Below are positions 55,805 to 64,000 of a stretch of DNA of 64,000 nucleotides, in pieces. Position numbers and translations under genes: made by a program. How positions within the stretch are numbered: position 1 is the stretch's first letter; each line of letters starts with the position of its first letter. Source of the DNA: Cognatishimia sp. F0-27 (GTDB lineage Bacteria; Pseudomonadota; Alphaproteobacteria; Rhodobacterales; Rhodobacteraceae). Below the pieces are notes generated by a model. That model worked only from the letters and a program-made list of their open reading frames with translations, did not search any database and was not told the origin of the DNA. The stretch is taken from positions 1 to 64,000 of the forward strand of contig NZ_JAFMPQ010000018.1 of NCBI RefSeq assembly GCF_020667845.1. Direction: 5' to 3'.

Positions 55805-57076
55805 CTAATCGTTTGAGGAGACAAGCGCGCCGTCTTGGATGGTCGGCTGTGCGTTGTTCAGCTTTTCCATAGCGAAGCCCGCGGCAGATTTGTACTTGGC
55901 CATGAAGTCCCGGCGTTCCTCATCAGGGATGACGTCTTCGATTCTCTCGAATACACCGCCGCACCTTTCGTCCAGAAGGTTCAGCAGCCCGAATGGTCCC
56001 GCACTCCGATTGCGCAGCACCAGTTCGGAGACCGGACCGCAGAGGTCCGCGTCGTAGGCAGACAACGCTTCGGGTGTGAGCCCATACTTGAGGAACTTTG
56101 CCCCAAGAACGCGGGCATCCACGATGGCTTGGCTCGCGCCATTTGACCCGGTCGGGTACATCGCATGGGCCGCGTCGCCCATCAGGGCAACAGGCCCATC
56201 GACCCAGGTCGGGATTGGGTCACGGTCAATCATCGGGTTCTCAAAGGCGCAATCCGCCTGTGCCAACATCGCGGGCACATCAAGCCAGTCGTAGCGGAAG
56301 CTCTTGAAGTGATGCGCAAACTCTTCGACCGCGACTTCGCGGAACCAGCCGTCCTGCTGCCAACCGGTGTCGTTGTCGACCGTCACCTCGGCAATCCAGT
56401 TGATCAAGGCATGACCGTTTTCGTCCGGTGCCGAAATCGGGTAGATGACCATCCGGTGGCGGTGCGTGCCCAAACCCACGAAAGACGATCCTGTGCGCAA
56501 CGGCTTGGCGCGGACGGTGCCCCGCCACATGATCGCGCCACCCCAGTGTATGGGCGGTTGCGACGGGTGCATTTGGGCACGGACAGCCGAATGGATTCCG
56601 TCTGCGCCGATCAAGAGCTTTCCGTCAACTGTCACGCCGGAAGACAGCTGGACTGAAACGCCACCGGCCGTTGCGACGTAGCCAACAACTCTGGCGCCCA
56701 GATCAACCGCGTCCGGACCAAGCCTTTGCCGCACTTTTGCATAGAGCATCATGTGCAGATCGCCCCGATGCACGGCATATTGTGGCCAGTGGTATCCGGC
56801 CTCCAGCCCGCGCGGCTCTGCATAGACCTCTTTGCCATTCAGCCCGACCAGCGCCCATTCACGGACTTGAACACCGATGCGATCAAGATCCGCGTTTGTG
56901 ACACCCATGTCTTGCAATTCGCGAACCGCGTTGGGCTGGATGTTGATACCAACACCGAGGGGCTTCATCTCGCGGGAGGATTCAAGAACGCGGCATGGGA
57001 CACCGATCTGATGCAGCGTCAAGGCGAGCGTCAGACCACCGATCCCGCCGCCAGCAATCAGAACTGGTCGTGTCAT
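55805..57076 (-). CDS. PhzS-like FAD-dependent monooxygenase
   Basis: 423 residues. FAD-binding GGGIGGL (9-15), LLIGADGIHSAVRA (DG motif, about 153-166) and LMGDAAHAMYP (GD motif, about 292-302) define a group A flavin hydroxylase. Segments PLGVGINIQPNAV and HRGDLHMMLYAKVRQRLG resemble the phenazine hydroxylase PhzS and salicylate-hydroxylase relatives. It would hydroxylate an aromatic or cyclic substrate with NAD(P)H and O2 in the cytoplasm. The start overlaps the acyl-CoA dehydrogenase stop by four bases. Probably the last gene of a four-gene minus-strand operon. No phenazine genes are near, so the substrate is another ring compound. Confidence 0.88.
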   Translation of the reverse strand: MTRPVLIAGGGIGGLTLALTLHQIGVPCRVLESSREMKPLGVGINIQPNAVRELQDMGVTNADLDRIGVQVREWALVGLNGKEVYAEPRGLEAGYHWPQYAVHRGDLHMMLYAKVRQRLGPDAVDLGARVVGYVATAGGVSVQLSSGVTVDGKLLIGADGIHSAVRAQMHPSQPPIHWGGAIMWRGTVRAKPLRTGSSFVGLGTHRHRMVIYPISAPDENGHALINWIAEVTVDNDTGWQQDGWFREVAVEEFAHHFKSFRYDWLDVPAMLAQADCAFENPMIDRDPIPTWVDGPVALMGDAAHAMYPTGSNGASQAIVDARVLGAKFLKYGLTPEALSAYDADLCGPVSELVLRNRSAGPFGLLNLLDERCGGVFERIEDVIPDEERRDFMAKYKSAAGFAMEKLNNAQPTIQDGALVSSND

Positions 57077-58599
57077 GACGCCCCCAATACGCGACCTGCA
57101 AGGGCCTTTATCCGGGCCGCGTCAGCGTGCAGATCGGCCACCGCACGAATGCGGCGCCACACGGCATCCTGAAAAAGGGCGGCTGAGGTTTCATAAAATC
57201 CGCGGGCGCAGGTGCTTGGGTTGTAGGACATCTGCAACTCCTGCTTCATGCGCTGCCAAGTCGCCAGAACCGTCTGATCAGGAGCTTCACCGGAAATCCT
57301 AATGACAAAGTCTTCGAAGGCATCCGCCCCACCCCCGGGTTTCAGTCCACGTGTGGCCAACCCTTTGGCATGAATCCCGTTTGTGCCTTCGTAGATTGCA
57401 CAGATGCGGGCATCGCGCCAGATTTGTTCCATGCCGTATTCGGTTAGGTAGCCATATCCCCCCATGACCTGCATCCCGAGGTCGGCGGCACGCGTCCCTG
57501 CCTCGGAGCCGAATACTTTGCACATGGAGGTCAGGAATTCGGCACGCGCGGGGGTGTTGCCGCGCTCAAGCTCGACAAATGTCAGGTGCACCATGGCACG
57601 CGCACCGATTGCAAGGATGGTCTGTTCGTCCAGCATCCGTGTCACATCCGCGTGGTCAGACAAAACAGCTGGCGCACCGTCGGCACCGCGACCCTGCTGA
57701 CGGTTTTCGGCGTAGGCGCGGGCAATCCGGGCGGCCTGTGTTGCATGAGCGATGCCCTGCAAGGCAACATCCAGCCGCGCGTGGTTCATCACTGTGAACA
57801 TCGCCTTCAGGCCCTGCCCTTCTTCACCGATCAGCTCTGCTTCCGCCCCTTCAAACACCATGTGACAGGTGGGCGACGCGTGTAGCCCCAGTTTTTGCTC
57901 GATCCGCGTAACCTTTGCCCCGGGCTGTTTGGCGCATAGAAACAGGGATAGCCCGCGTAGCCCGTCATCGCCGCTGCGCGCCAGAACCATGTGCAGGATA
58001 TCTTCGGACATGTCCTGATCACCGCCGGAGATGAAGATCTTTTCTCCATCGAGCTTCCAGATATCGCCCTCGCGTGCCGCCTTGGTCCGGATCACGGAAA
58101 GATCAGACCCCGCCTGCGGCTCTGTCAAAGCCATCGTCGAAAGAGCCTCACCGCTCGCCAGTTTTGGGATCCAAAGCGCCTTTTGCGCATCCGTTCCAAA
58201 TCGCAAAAGCGTCGTGACAGCACCCGGCACGAGGTTACAAACCATCTGCATCGCATGGTTTGCACCCGAGAATATTTCAGAAACGCCCGCGGCGATCAGC
58301 GGGCTGAGTCCCATGCCACCATAAGCTTCCGGCACCGTCAGCCCCTGCCATCCGTCATCAGTCAACCTCTTATAGGCATCCCGGAACCCGTCGGGCATCC
58401 GGACACGCCCATTCTTAAGGCGCGCGCCCTGCGCATCGCCTGTGGCATTGAGAGGCGCGATGAGACCTTCGGCAAAGGCACCGAAGTGACCAAGGATATC
58501 GGCAGCCGTTGCCGAGTCCCAGCCCTTGGTCAGGTCGGCACCCGCGACAGGGACAAGCGAGAACAGGATATCCTCCACGGGCGCCTTGAACGGTGTCAT
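57073..58599 (-). CDS. Acyl-CoA dehydrogenase
   Basis: 508 residues from the ATG at 58599, two bases after the P450 stop; the open frame further upstream runs through the P450 gene. The dehydrogenase fold is clear: TMALTEPQAGSDLSVIRTKA (FAD/substrate loop), DGEKIFISGGDQDM, MGGYGYLTEYGMEQIWRDAR and IYEGTNGI with the catalytic Glu. A C-terminal extension of roughly 100 residues is of the type found on longer FadE-like enzymes, though at 508 residues it is shorter than the usual 590. It introduces a 2,3-double bond in an acyl-CoA with electrons passed to ETF. It lies in an operon with P450, amidohydrolase and flavin monooxygenase genes. Confidence 0.9.
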   Translation of the reverse strand: MTPFKAPVEDILFSLVPVAGADLTKGWDSATAADILGHFGAFAEGLIAPLNATGDAQGARLKNGRVRMPDGFRDAYKRLTDDGWQGLTVPEAYGGMGLSPLIAAGVSEIFSGANHAMQMVCNLVPGAVTTLLRFGTDAQKALWIPKLASGEALSTMALTEPQAGSDLSVIRTKAAREGDIWKLDGEKIFISGGDQDMSEDILHMVLARSGDDGLRGLSLFLCAKQPGAKVTRIEQKLGLHASPTCHMVFEGAEAELIGEEGQGLKAMFTVMNHARLDVALQGIAHATQAARIARAYAENRQQGRGADGAPAVLSDHADVTRMLDEQTILAIGARAMVHLTFVELERGNTPARAEFLTSMCKVFGSEAGTRAADLGMQVMGGYGYLTEYGMEQIWRDARICAIYEGTNGIHAKGLATRGLKPGGGADAFEDFVIRISGEAPDQTVLATWQRMKQELQMSYNPSTCARGFYETSAALFQDAVWRRIRAVADLHADAARIKALAGRVLGAS

Positions 58600-58601
58600 G
58601 G

Positions 58602-59789
58602 TCAATTCAGCAAGACGGGAAGTGTGACAGGTCCACGGAAGCCAAAGCCACGCCAGATGACAGCGTCTTGATCGGGGATCGATGCATTTGGAAAGCGGTC
58701 GAACAGGACGGGTAACATGATCTGCCCGACGGCGCGGCGGGCAACATGCGTGCCTTGGCAAAAATGCGGCCCGTTGCCGAACGACTGGTGGACGCAATCG
58801 TCGCGGTAGACATCAAAAGCCTCGCCATTCTGAACGACATCTTCGTCGCGATTTGCGCTGGCCTGTATGGTCATGACCGTATCGCCCTTGGGAATGTGAT
58901 ACCCGCGGATCTCCGTATCCTCGGTCACCAAACGAGACGAGGCCGAAATCGGCGCGACCCACCGGACGCCCTCTTCAAATGCCTTCATCCAGTCGCCGTT
59001 CTTCTTGACCTCGTCAAACTGATCGGGATTGGTCAGCAATCCGTAAATCGTGGTGTTGAGCGCGTCGCGTGGCTCGTTAATGCCGCCTCCAATCGCGATT
59101 TTGATGTTGGCGTAGATTTGCTTTTCGGGGATCGGATTTTCTGCGTTCAGCATGACCGAGAAAGCCGAACTGTTGGGCTCTGCGCGATGCCGGTCCTGCA
59201 ATCTGTCCAAAAGCGCGTGAATAGCCTCGTTGGCCCGGTCTGCGCGCTCAAACGGCGCATCCCGCCAGCCAAAATTGCCAGCGCCTTCGATCAGAGCCTG
59301 GCTCCATTCCATCATCTCGTCATCGGTGGCGTCTTCCATACCCAACAGGATCGCAAGACCACGGGCTGCATACGCACCGGACAGGATTGCGAATAGATCG
59401 ACCACCTCGCCGCGCGGCAACCGGGCCACATACTCCTCGGCGATCTTCTGATAGCGCGGCATCCAGTTCTGCGTGATCACCTTTGGCGCAAATGCCGGCG
59501 CCATCGCCATCCGTTCGCGCCTGTGCGCCTCGCCGTCCTTACGCATCAGGGTATGCGCCCAGAACGCGCGTTTCATTGGCGTGTTGGGATCGTCTGAGCT
59601 GAAAAGCGCAGGGTTGTCCTTGACGTATTTCGTGTCCGCAGCCTTGGTCAGGAGCGTCCGCCCGGTGGCTTTCACACGACAAACGGGCGCTTCTGCCCGC
59701 AGCCGCCGATAGATCGGAAAGGGATCACGGTCGAGCGCGTCGAGCGTAATGGTTTCGTCAAGAGGTGCCTGCTCAGCCATCGGTTTCAC
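58602..59789 (-). CDS. Cytochrome P450 monooxygenase
   Basis: 395 residues. Heme loop FGNGPHFCQGTHVAR with thiolate Cys344, ExxR at Glu273-Arg276 (EEGVR), soluble bacterial type. The I-helix reads IAIGGGINEPRDAL (about 231-244), a G-G-x-x-E-P variant without the usual acid-Thr pair for oxygen activation. The product should be hydroxylated or dealkylated in the cytoplasm; ferredoxin and reductase partners are not in the window. The start overlaps the amidohydrolase stop by 17 bases (8 if the second Met at 59780 is used). Operon with three other oxidation genes. Confidence 0.9.
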   Translation of the reverse strand: MKPMAEQAPLDETITLDALDRDPFPIYRRLRAEAPVCRVKATGRTLLTKAADTKYVKDNPALFSSDDPNTPMKRAFWAHTLMRKDGEAHRRERMAMAPAFAPKVITQNWMPRYQKIAEEYVARLPRGEVVDLFAILSGAYAARGLAILLGMEDATDDEMMEWSQALIEGAGNFGWRDAPFERADRANEAIHALLDRLQDRHRAEPNSSAFSVMLNAENPIPEKQIYANIKIAIGGGINEPRDALNTTIYGLLTNPDQFDEVKKNGDWMKAFEEGVRWVAPISASSRLVTEDTEIRGYHIPKGDTVMTIQASANRDEDVVQNGEAFDVYRDDCVHQSFGNGPHFCQGTHVARRAVGQIMLPVLFDRFPNASIPDQDAVIWRGFGFRGPVTLPVLLN

Positions 59790-60663
59790 CCAACAAACGC
59801 AATGCGTTTTCCTTAAGGATCAAAGGTCGCACCTCGTCCTTGAACGGTGCCTTCTCAAAATCTGCCAACCATCGGTCCGGCGTGATTGCGGGCCAGTCCG
59901 ATCCAAAGAGCATCTTTTTTTTCAGGATCGAGTTGGCATAACGGATGAAGGTCTCCGGGAAGTATTTCGGGCTCCAACCGGACATGTCGTAGTAAACGTT
60001 CGGCTTGTGCTGCGCGACGGCAAGCCCCTCTTCGGTCCACGGGAAGGACGGGTGTGCGAGGATGATTTTCATGTCCGGGAAGTCCACTGCGACATCATCA
60101 AGGTGCATTGGGTTGGAATACTTGAGGCGCATCCCCATTCCGCCCCGCATGCCCGACCCGACACCTGTCTGTCCGGTATGGAAGAGAGTGATAACCCCTT
60201 CCTCTGCACAGGCCTCCAGCACCGTATAGCAGGCGTCCCGATCATTGGGAAAGAAGCCTTGCATGGTCGGATGGAACTTGAATCCCCGCACGCCGAAATC
60301 CCGCACGAGCCGCTTCACCTCGCGCGCGCCCGCCCTGCCCTTGTGTGGATCGATTGAGGCAAAGGGGATCAGGATGTCGTCATTCTCGGCGCAAAGCTCG
60401 GCAACTTCTTCGTTCGAGTAGCGCCGGAAACCGGTCTCTCGTTCCGCATCAACCGGAAAGATCACCGCTGCGATGTTGCGTTCGCGATAATAGGCGGCCG
60501 TATCCTGAACGGTCGGCAGCATGCCTTCAGCCCCTGCCGGGTTCTTGAAATACGCCGCCATTCCGGCCTGGAACTCATTATAGCCGTCATCTCGCCCGTG
60601 GTTGCAGGGCTCTTCCGCGTGCGTGTGGAAATCGATGGCTTTGACAGCGCTGAAATCGACCAT
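59773..60663 (-). CDS. Amidohydrolase-2/ACMSD-like TIM-barrel hydrolase
   Basis: 296 residues, ATG at 60663 with GGGAGGAG upstream. A metal-dependent TIM barrel with the first-strand HxH motif AIDFHTHAEEP, later His in LFHTGQTG and IILAHPSFPW, and Asp in FGSDWPAITPDRW. Relatives decarboxylate (ACMSD, resorcylate decarboxylases) or hydrolyse ring compounds. It is the first gene of the minus-strand operon and is divergent from the enoyl-CoA hydratase gene across 83 bases, where promoters for both directions should lie. Confidence 0.87.
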   Translation of the reverse strand: MVDFSAVKAIDFHTHAEEPCNHGRDDGYNEFQAGMAAYFKNPAGAEGMLPTVQDTAAYYRERNIAAVIFPVDAERETGFRRYSNEEVAELCAENDDILIPFASIDPHKGRAGAREVKRLVRDFGVRGFKFHPTMQGFFPNDRDACYTVLEACAEEGVITLFHTGQTGVGSGMRGGMGMRLKYSNPMHLDDVAVDFPDMKIILAHPSFPWTEEGLAVAQHKPNVYYDMSGWSPKYFPETFIRYANSILKKKMLFGSDWPAITPDRWLADFEKAPFKDEVRPLILKENALRLLGETDG

Positions 60664-60746
60664 GAGACTCCTCCCTAGAAAAACCGCTATACAGAAGAAC
60701 CGTTACATAGTAAAACAATTTTGGGGATGACGGCGGGGCGGACGAC

Positions 60747-61529
60747 ATGGCGGATGGAACCGGGCAGAAGACGGTCACTCGTGTCGATATCGAAGGCGAT
60801 ATCGCAACGATCACGTTCGACAGGCCCGAAAAGCGCAATGCCATGAACGACAAGCTCATCGCCGAGCTGGACGCCTTCTTTTCCTCACCGCCCGAGGGTG
60901 TGCATGCGGTGATCCTGCGCGGGGCGGGCGGACATTTTTGCTCAGGACTCGACCTTGCGGAGCATGAACACCGGGAACCGATCGAGGGTGTCTTTCATTC
61001 CCGCAACTGGCATCGTGTATCCGATTTGATCGAGTTTGGTGGCCTGCCAGTGATTTCAGTTCTCACCGGTGCCGTGATTGGCGGCGGGGTGGAGATTGCT
61101 GCGTCGACACATGTCCGCATCGCAGAGCCGGATGTCCGGTTCCAGCTTCCAGAGGGACGCCGTGGTATCTTTGTTGGCGGCGGCGCTACTGTTCGCGTGG
61201 GGCGCTTGATCGGTGCGGATAGACTGCGTGAGATGATGTTGACCGGACGCAATTACGGGGCTGACGAGGGACTGGCGCTCGGGTTGGCGCATTATTGCGT
61301 TGAGACGGGCGAAGGGTTGGCGCTTGCACAAAAGCTGGCGCGCAAGATCGCGGACAATGCCCCCTTCTCCAACTACCTGATGATGCAGGCGATATCACGC
61401 ATTCAGGACATGCCACGGTCTGAGGGTTTGTTCACCGAAAGCCTGGCCGCAGCGATGTCGCAGACATCGGACGGCGCCAAGGAAGGTCTGCGGGCGTTTT
61501 TGGAGAAGAGGCCCCCGAAATTCAGATAG
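60747..61529 (+). CDS. Enoyl-CoA hydratase/isomerase (crotonase family)
   Basis: 260 residues, ATG at 60747. The oxyanion-hole segments are RGAGGHFCSGLDLAEH and TGAVIGGGVEIAAS. Downstream, PDVRFQLPEGRRGIFVGGGATVRVGRLIG resembles the canonical region around the catalytic Glu, here PEGRRG. It would hydrate or isomerise a CoA-bound enoyl compound in the breakdown route suggested by the neighbouring acyl-CoA dehydrogenase. No strong ribosome-binding site precedes the start. The dctP gene follows 46 bases later on the same strand. Confidence 0.88.
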   Translation: MADGTGQKTVTRVDIEGDIATITFDRPEKRNAMNDKLIAELDAFFSSPPEGVHAVILRGAGGHFCSGLDLAEHEHREPIEGVFHSRNWHRVSDLIEFGGLPVISVLTGAVIGGGVEIAASTHVRIAEPDVRFQLPEGRRGIFVGGGATVRVGRLIGADRLREMMLTGRNYGADEGLALGLAHYCVETGEGLALAQKLARKIADNAPFSNYLMMQAISRIQDMPRSEGLFTESLAAAMSQTSDGAKEGLRAFLEKRPPKFR

Positions 61530-61575
61530 TGTCCTGTGGGCGTGGATAATCAAATGTCACATAAGGGAGGATGAC

Positions 61576-62613
61576 ATGAACAAACGGAACTTCATCAAAT
61601 CGACCATCGCCGGGCTCTTTGCCGCGGCCGCGCTTGGTTCGGCTGCCATGGCCCAGGAGGTCACGCTGCGGCTGCACCAATTCCTGCCACCCCCGGCCCC
61701 GGTTCCCGCACAGATCCTCAAGCCTTGGGGTGAGATGGTCAAGGAAGCCTCTGGCGGCCGCATCGAGATCCAACATTTCGACGCGATGTCGCTTGGAGGA
61801 CGCCCGCCGGAATTGATGGACCAGGCACGCGATGGGGTTGTCGATCTGGCGATGACCGTTGTCGGCTACACCCCCGGGCGGTTCCCCCGCACGGAGGTAT
61901 TCGAGCTTCCCTTCATGATGACAAGCCCGGTTGCGACCTCCAAGGCCTATTGGGAAATGGTCGAAAGTGACTGGCAAAACAGCGAATACAAGGACGTCAA
62001 AGTTCTTGGCGCCTGGGTGCATGGCCCTGGTGTGATCCACACGCAAGACGGCGTTTCTTCGCTCGATGACATGCAGGGGCTGACCCTGCGCGGCCCGACC
62101 CGCATCATCAATGACCTGCTGTCCGAATTGGGAGCAGAACCTGTTGGCATGCCGCTGCCCGCGATTCCGGAAGCGATCTCCAAAGGCGTGGTGAAAGGCA
62201 CGGTGATCCCGTGGGAAGTCACCACAGCGATCCGCCTGTCGGAACTTGTGGGCAACCACACCGAATTTTCGGGTGACGAAGCGCTCTACACTGCGGCGAT
62301 TGTGCTGGTGATGAACAAAGCCAGATATGATGCACTTCCGGACGACTTGAAGGCCATTCTGGATGCCGAATCCGGCGAGAAACTGTCAGCCTTCGCAGCG
62401 CAGGTGATGTGGGATATGGACCCCCCCGCTCGCGACATTGCAGAGGGCGCGGGCAATAGCATCACCATTCTTGACGAAGCGGAGGTGGATCGTTGGAAAG
62501 CGGCAGCGCGCCCGGTTGTGGATCGCTGGGTTTCCGAAATGGACGGCAAAGGCATGGACGGCACGGCCTTGATTGATCAGGCGCGCGCGCTCATCGAAAA
62601 GCACGGCGGCTGA
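61576..62613 (+). CDS. dctP: TRAP transporter substrate-binding protein (DctP)
   Basis: 345 residues, ATG at 61576 with AGGGAGGA just upstream. Signal peptide 1-26 (KSTIAGLFAAAALGSAAMA-Q). The mature DctP fold has GGRIEIQHFDAMSLGGRPPEL and a conserved basic residue region near RGPTRIINDLL for carboxylate binding. It captures a carboxylate solute in the periplasm for the DctQM membrane complex. Neighbouring genes suggest the solute enters a CoA-dependent oxidation pathway. A hairpin follows the stop. Confidence 0.93.
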   Translation: MNKRNFIKSTIAGLFAAAALGSAAMAQEVTLRLHQFLPPPAPVPAQILKPWGEMVKEASGGRIEIQHFDAMSLGGRPPELMDQARDGVVDLAMTVVGYTPGRFPRTEVFELPFMMTSPVATSKAYWEMVESDWQNSEYKDVKVLGAWVHGPGVIHTQDGVSSLDDMQGLTLRGPTRIINDLLSELGAEPVGMPLPAIPEAISKGVVKGTVIPWEVTTAIRLSELVGNHTEFSGDEALYTAAIVLVMNKARYDALPDDLKAILDAESGEKLSAFAAQVMWDMDPPARDIAEGAGNSITILDEAEVDRWKAAARPVVDRWVSEMDGKGMDGTALIDQARALIEKHGG

Positions 62614-62628
62614 TCCGCATCTCAAGTT

Positions 62629-62653
62629 CGGAGAGGTGCATTGCGCCTCTCCG
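62629..62653 (+). promoter_or_regulatory. Stem-loop between dctP and dctQ
   Basis: CGGAGAGG (62629-62636) pairs perfectly with CCTCTCCG (62646-62653) over a 9-base loop, 16 bases after the dctP stop and 22 before dctQ. No T-run follows. Such hairpins often keep binding-protein mRNA more abundant than that for the membrane subunits. Confidence 0.6.
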
Positions 62654-62674
62654 TCCTGTCAGGGGCACTCACAC

Positions 62675-63187
62675 ATGTACAGCGCTCTCAGCAAACTGGC
62701 CGAAGCCATTGCCAATGCCCTAGCGATTGCTGGCGGTCTTGTTCTCTTGGCGATTGTCGTCCTGACCTGCGTGTCCATCGCCGGTCGTGCGCTGGTGCCG
62801 TTTGACATCGGTGTCGGCCCGATCCGAGGCATTTACGACATGACCGAAATCGGGATGGCCGCTGCGATTTTTGCCTTCCTGCCATGGGCGCAACTGAAGG
62901 ATTCCCATGCGCGTGTCGACCTGTTTCAGCCCGTCATGCCCGCGTCACTGAACCGCGTGCTGGATCTGCTGTTCAACATGGCGATGTTCGTGGTGGCATC
63001 GGTGGGCACCTACCGGCTCTATCTTGGCATGCGGGACAAGCTGTCTTTTGGGGAAACCACGCTCATCGCCCAGATCCCGGTCTGGCAAGGCTACGCCGCC
63101 GGACTCGTTGGCGGCGTCGGTTTCGTCCTGATCGCCGCGTTCTGCATTCTGCGGTCCATGCGGCGGATAGCAGGTCTGCCGACGTGA
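62675..63187 (+). CDS. dctQ: TRAP transporter small permease (DctQ)
   Basis: 170 residues from the ATG at 62675. Four membrane helices (about 12-35, 52-72, 93-113 and 131-153) and a conserved IYDMTEIGMAAAIFAFLPWAQ segment place it in the DctQ family. It bridges binding protein and the large permease DctM. The ribosome-binding site (AGGGG) is weak and distant. DctM starts 43 bases later. Confidence 0.92.
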   Translation: MYSALSKLAEAIANALAIAGGLVLLAIVVLTCVSIAGRALVPFDIGVGPIRGIYDMTEIGMAAAIFAFLPWAQLKDSHARVDLFQPVMPASLNRVLDLLFNMAMFVVASVGTYRLYLGMRDKLSFGETTLIAQIPVWQGYAAGLVGGVGFVLIAAFCILRSMRRIAGLPT

Positions 63188-63230
63188 ACCCAATGGCGGA
63201 AGCTTCATCTCGAGTTTCGGGGACCCGACT

Positions 63231-64000
63231 ATGACCAATATCGACCTTGCGCTCTGGTCTTTCCCCGTTCTGTTGATCCTGGTCTTTCTGCGCATGCCGA
63301 TTGCGCTGGCGATGATCGGCGTGGGTGTCGGTGGAACGTGGCTGGTCATCGGCACGCCGATGATGACACTCAATCAGCTCAAGACCCTGACTTACGGGAC
63401 GTTCTCAAACTACTCATTTTCGATCATTCCGCTGTTTTTGCTGATGGGCCAGTTCGCCACGCTTTCAGGGATGTCGGCGGCCCTTTTTCGAGCCGCCGAA
63501 GGATTCCTGGGACACCGCAAGGGGGGTGTTGCGATGTCGGCGGTCGGAGCCTGCGCCGGATTTGGCGCGATCTGCGGTTCGTCACTGGCAACGGCAGCCA
63601 CCATGGGACAGGTCGCTCTGCCCGAATTGAAGCGCTACGGCTATCCCGGTTCTCTTGCCACAGGGTCGTTGGCCGCGGGCGGCACGCTCGGCATTCTTAT
63701 CCCACCCTCGGTGATCCTTGTGATCTATGCGATCCTGGCCGAGCAAAATATCGAAAAACTCTTCATTGCAGCTCTCTTGCCGGGTATTCTGGCGGCGATC
63801 GGATACATGTTGGCAATCTCTGTCTGGGTGCGGGTGTCTCCCAACAGCGCTGCCGTGCGTGACCGGGTTCCGTGGCAGGAGCGCCTTGTATTGCTGGGCA
63901 AGGTCTGGCCCGTGGTCACAATCTTCATCATCGTCGTGGGTGGCATCTACGCGGGGATCTTCACCCCGACAGAGGCCGCCGCTGTCGGCGCGGCGGGCAC
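63231..64000 (+). CDS. dctM: TRAP transporter large permease (DctM), truncated by window
   Basis: The frame from the ATG at 63231 (MTNIDLALWSFPVLLILVFL) stays open to the window end, about 256 codons of an expected 425-440. Visible features are hydrophobic helices and the DctM motifs SFSIIPLFLLMGQFA, CAGFGAICGSSLATAATMGQVALPE and GTLGILIPPSVILVIYAILAEQNI. It is the ion-coupled channel of the TRAP system with DctP and DctQ. The gene is partial only because the window ends. Confidence 0.93.
   Translation, partial: MTNIDLALWSFPVLLILVFLRMPIALAMIGVGVGGTWLVIGTPMMTLNQLKTLTYGTFSNYSFSIIPLFLLMGQFATLSGMSAALFRAAEGFLGHRKGGVAMSAVGACAGFGAICGSSLATAATMGQVALPELKRYGYPGSLATGSLAAGGTLGILIPPSVILVIYAILAEQNIEKLFIAALLPGILAAIGYMLAISVWVRVSPNSAAVRDRVPWQERLVLLGKVWPVVTIFIIVVGGIYAGIFTPTEAAAVGAAG

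Noticed and set aside
60664-60746. Palindromic operator between the amidohydrolase and enoyl-CoA hydratase genes
   Set aside because: Only 4-base arms (CTAT and ATAG) could be found in this AT-rich promoter; too short to claim.

Overview
The window reads as chromosome of a Roseobacter-group alphaproteobacterium (Rhodobacterales) capable of aerobic anoxygenic photosynthesis. The reasons are the high GC content, a puc light-harvesting 2 operon (pucB, pucA, pucC and a repeat protein) at 15.9-19.0 kb behind a PpsR/CrtJ-type TGT-N12-ACA site, several type-I-secreted RTX proteins including one with a C-terminal Hint domain, and many ABC/TRAP solute transporters. No rRNA, tRNA or CRISPR array was recognised.

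Layout. 0-11.5 kb is mostly housekeeping: a peptidoglycan-binding lipoprotein, then on the minus strand a DegP/HtrA protease, a DUF2065 gene, hflC and hflK, then glutathione reductase, a Lin0512-family protein, ribose-5-phosphate isomerase and a small exported protein, followed by L-serine dehydratase (+) and an XRE-cupin regulator. At 11.7-15.2 kb a helix-hairpin-helix membrane-anchored protein overlaps a BON-type protein made of six tandem modules. At 15.9-19.0 kb lies the puc operon. 19.1-22.6 kb is an RTX/PA14/Hint secreted protein. 23.3-26.8 kb holds two divergent membrane proteins; the second (SLC13/RCK) has its last codons copied into a 24-bp tandem array. 27.0-33.8 kb is a nitrogen-compound uptake and catabolism cluster: cysteine hydrolase, N-formylglutamate amidohydrolase, a glutamine-synthetase-like ligase and a complete spermidine/putrescine-type ABC transporter. 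34.4-36.4 kb is a sterol-desaturase-like hydroxylase divergent from a LysR regulator.

37.2-53.5 kb is a surface and secretion zone: an RTX protein with a TolB-like beta-propeller, a CarF/PEDS1-type plasmalogen desaturase homologue, a decayed IS5-family transposase, an M10 (serralysin-like) RTX metalloprotease, and a 2,799-residue beta-helix/cadherin-like/RTX protein. The last two converge and end in the same C-terminal domain. A gene-poor stretch of 2.3 kb follows.

55.8-64 kb is a catabolic island. A PhzS-like flavin monooxygenase, acyl-CoA dehydrogenase, cytochrome P450 and ACMSD-like amidohydrolase lie on the minus strand, closely packed or overlapping. They are divergent from an enoyl-CoA hydratase/isomerase and a dctP-dctQ-dctM TRAP transporter, whose dctM runs off the window. 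Together these look like uptake, oxygenation and beta-oxidation-like breakdown of an unknown carboxylate.

The most unusual points are these. The LH2 alpha subunit carries Phe44-Leu45, the pair typical of blue-shifted LH2/LH3, plus a roughly 64-residue tail. The last puc gene encodes eight exact-period 25-residue repeats. A 24-bp array has grown out of the 3' end of a coding gene. Families and functions are from reading the translations by eye; no database search was run.
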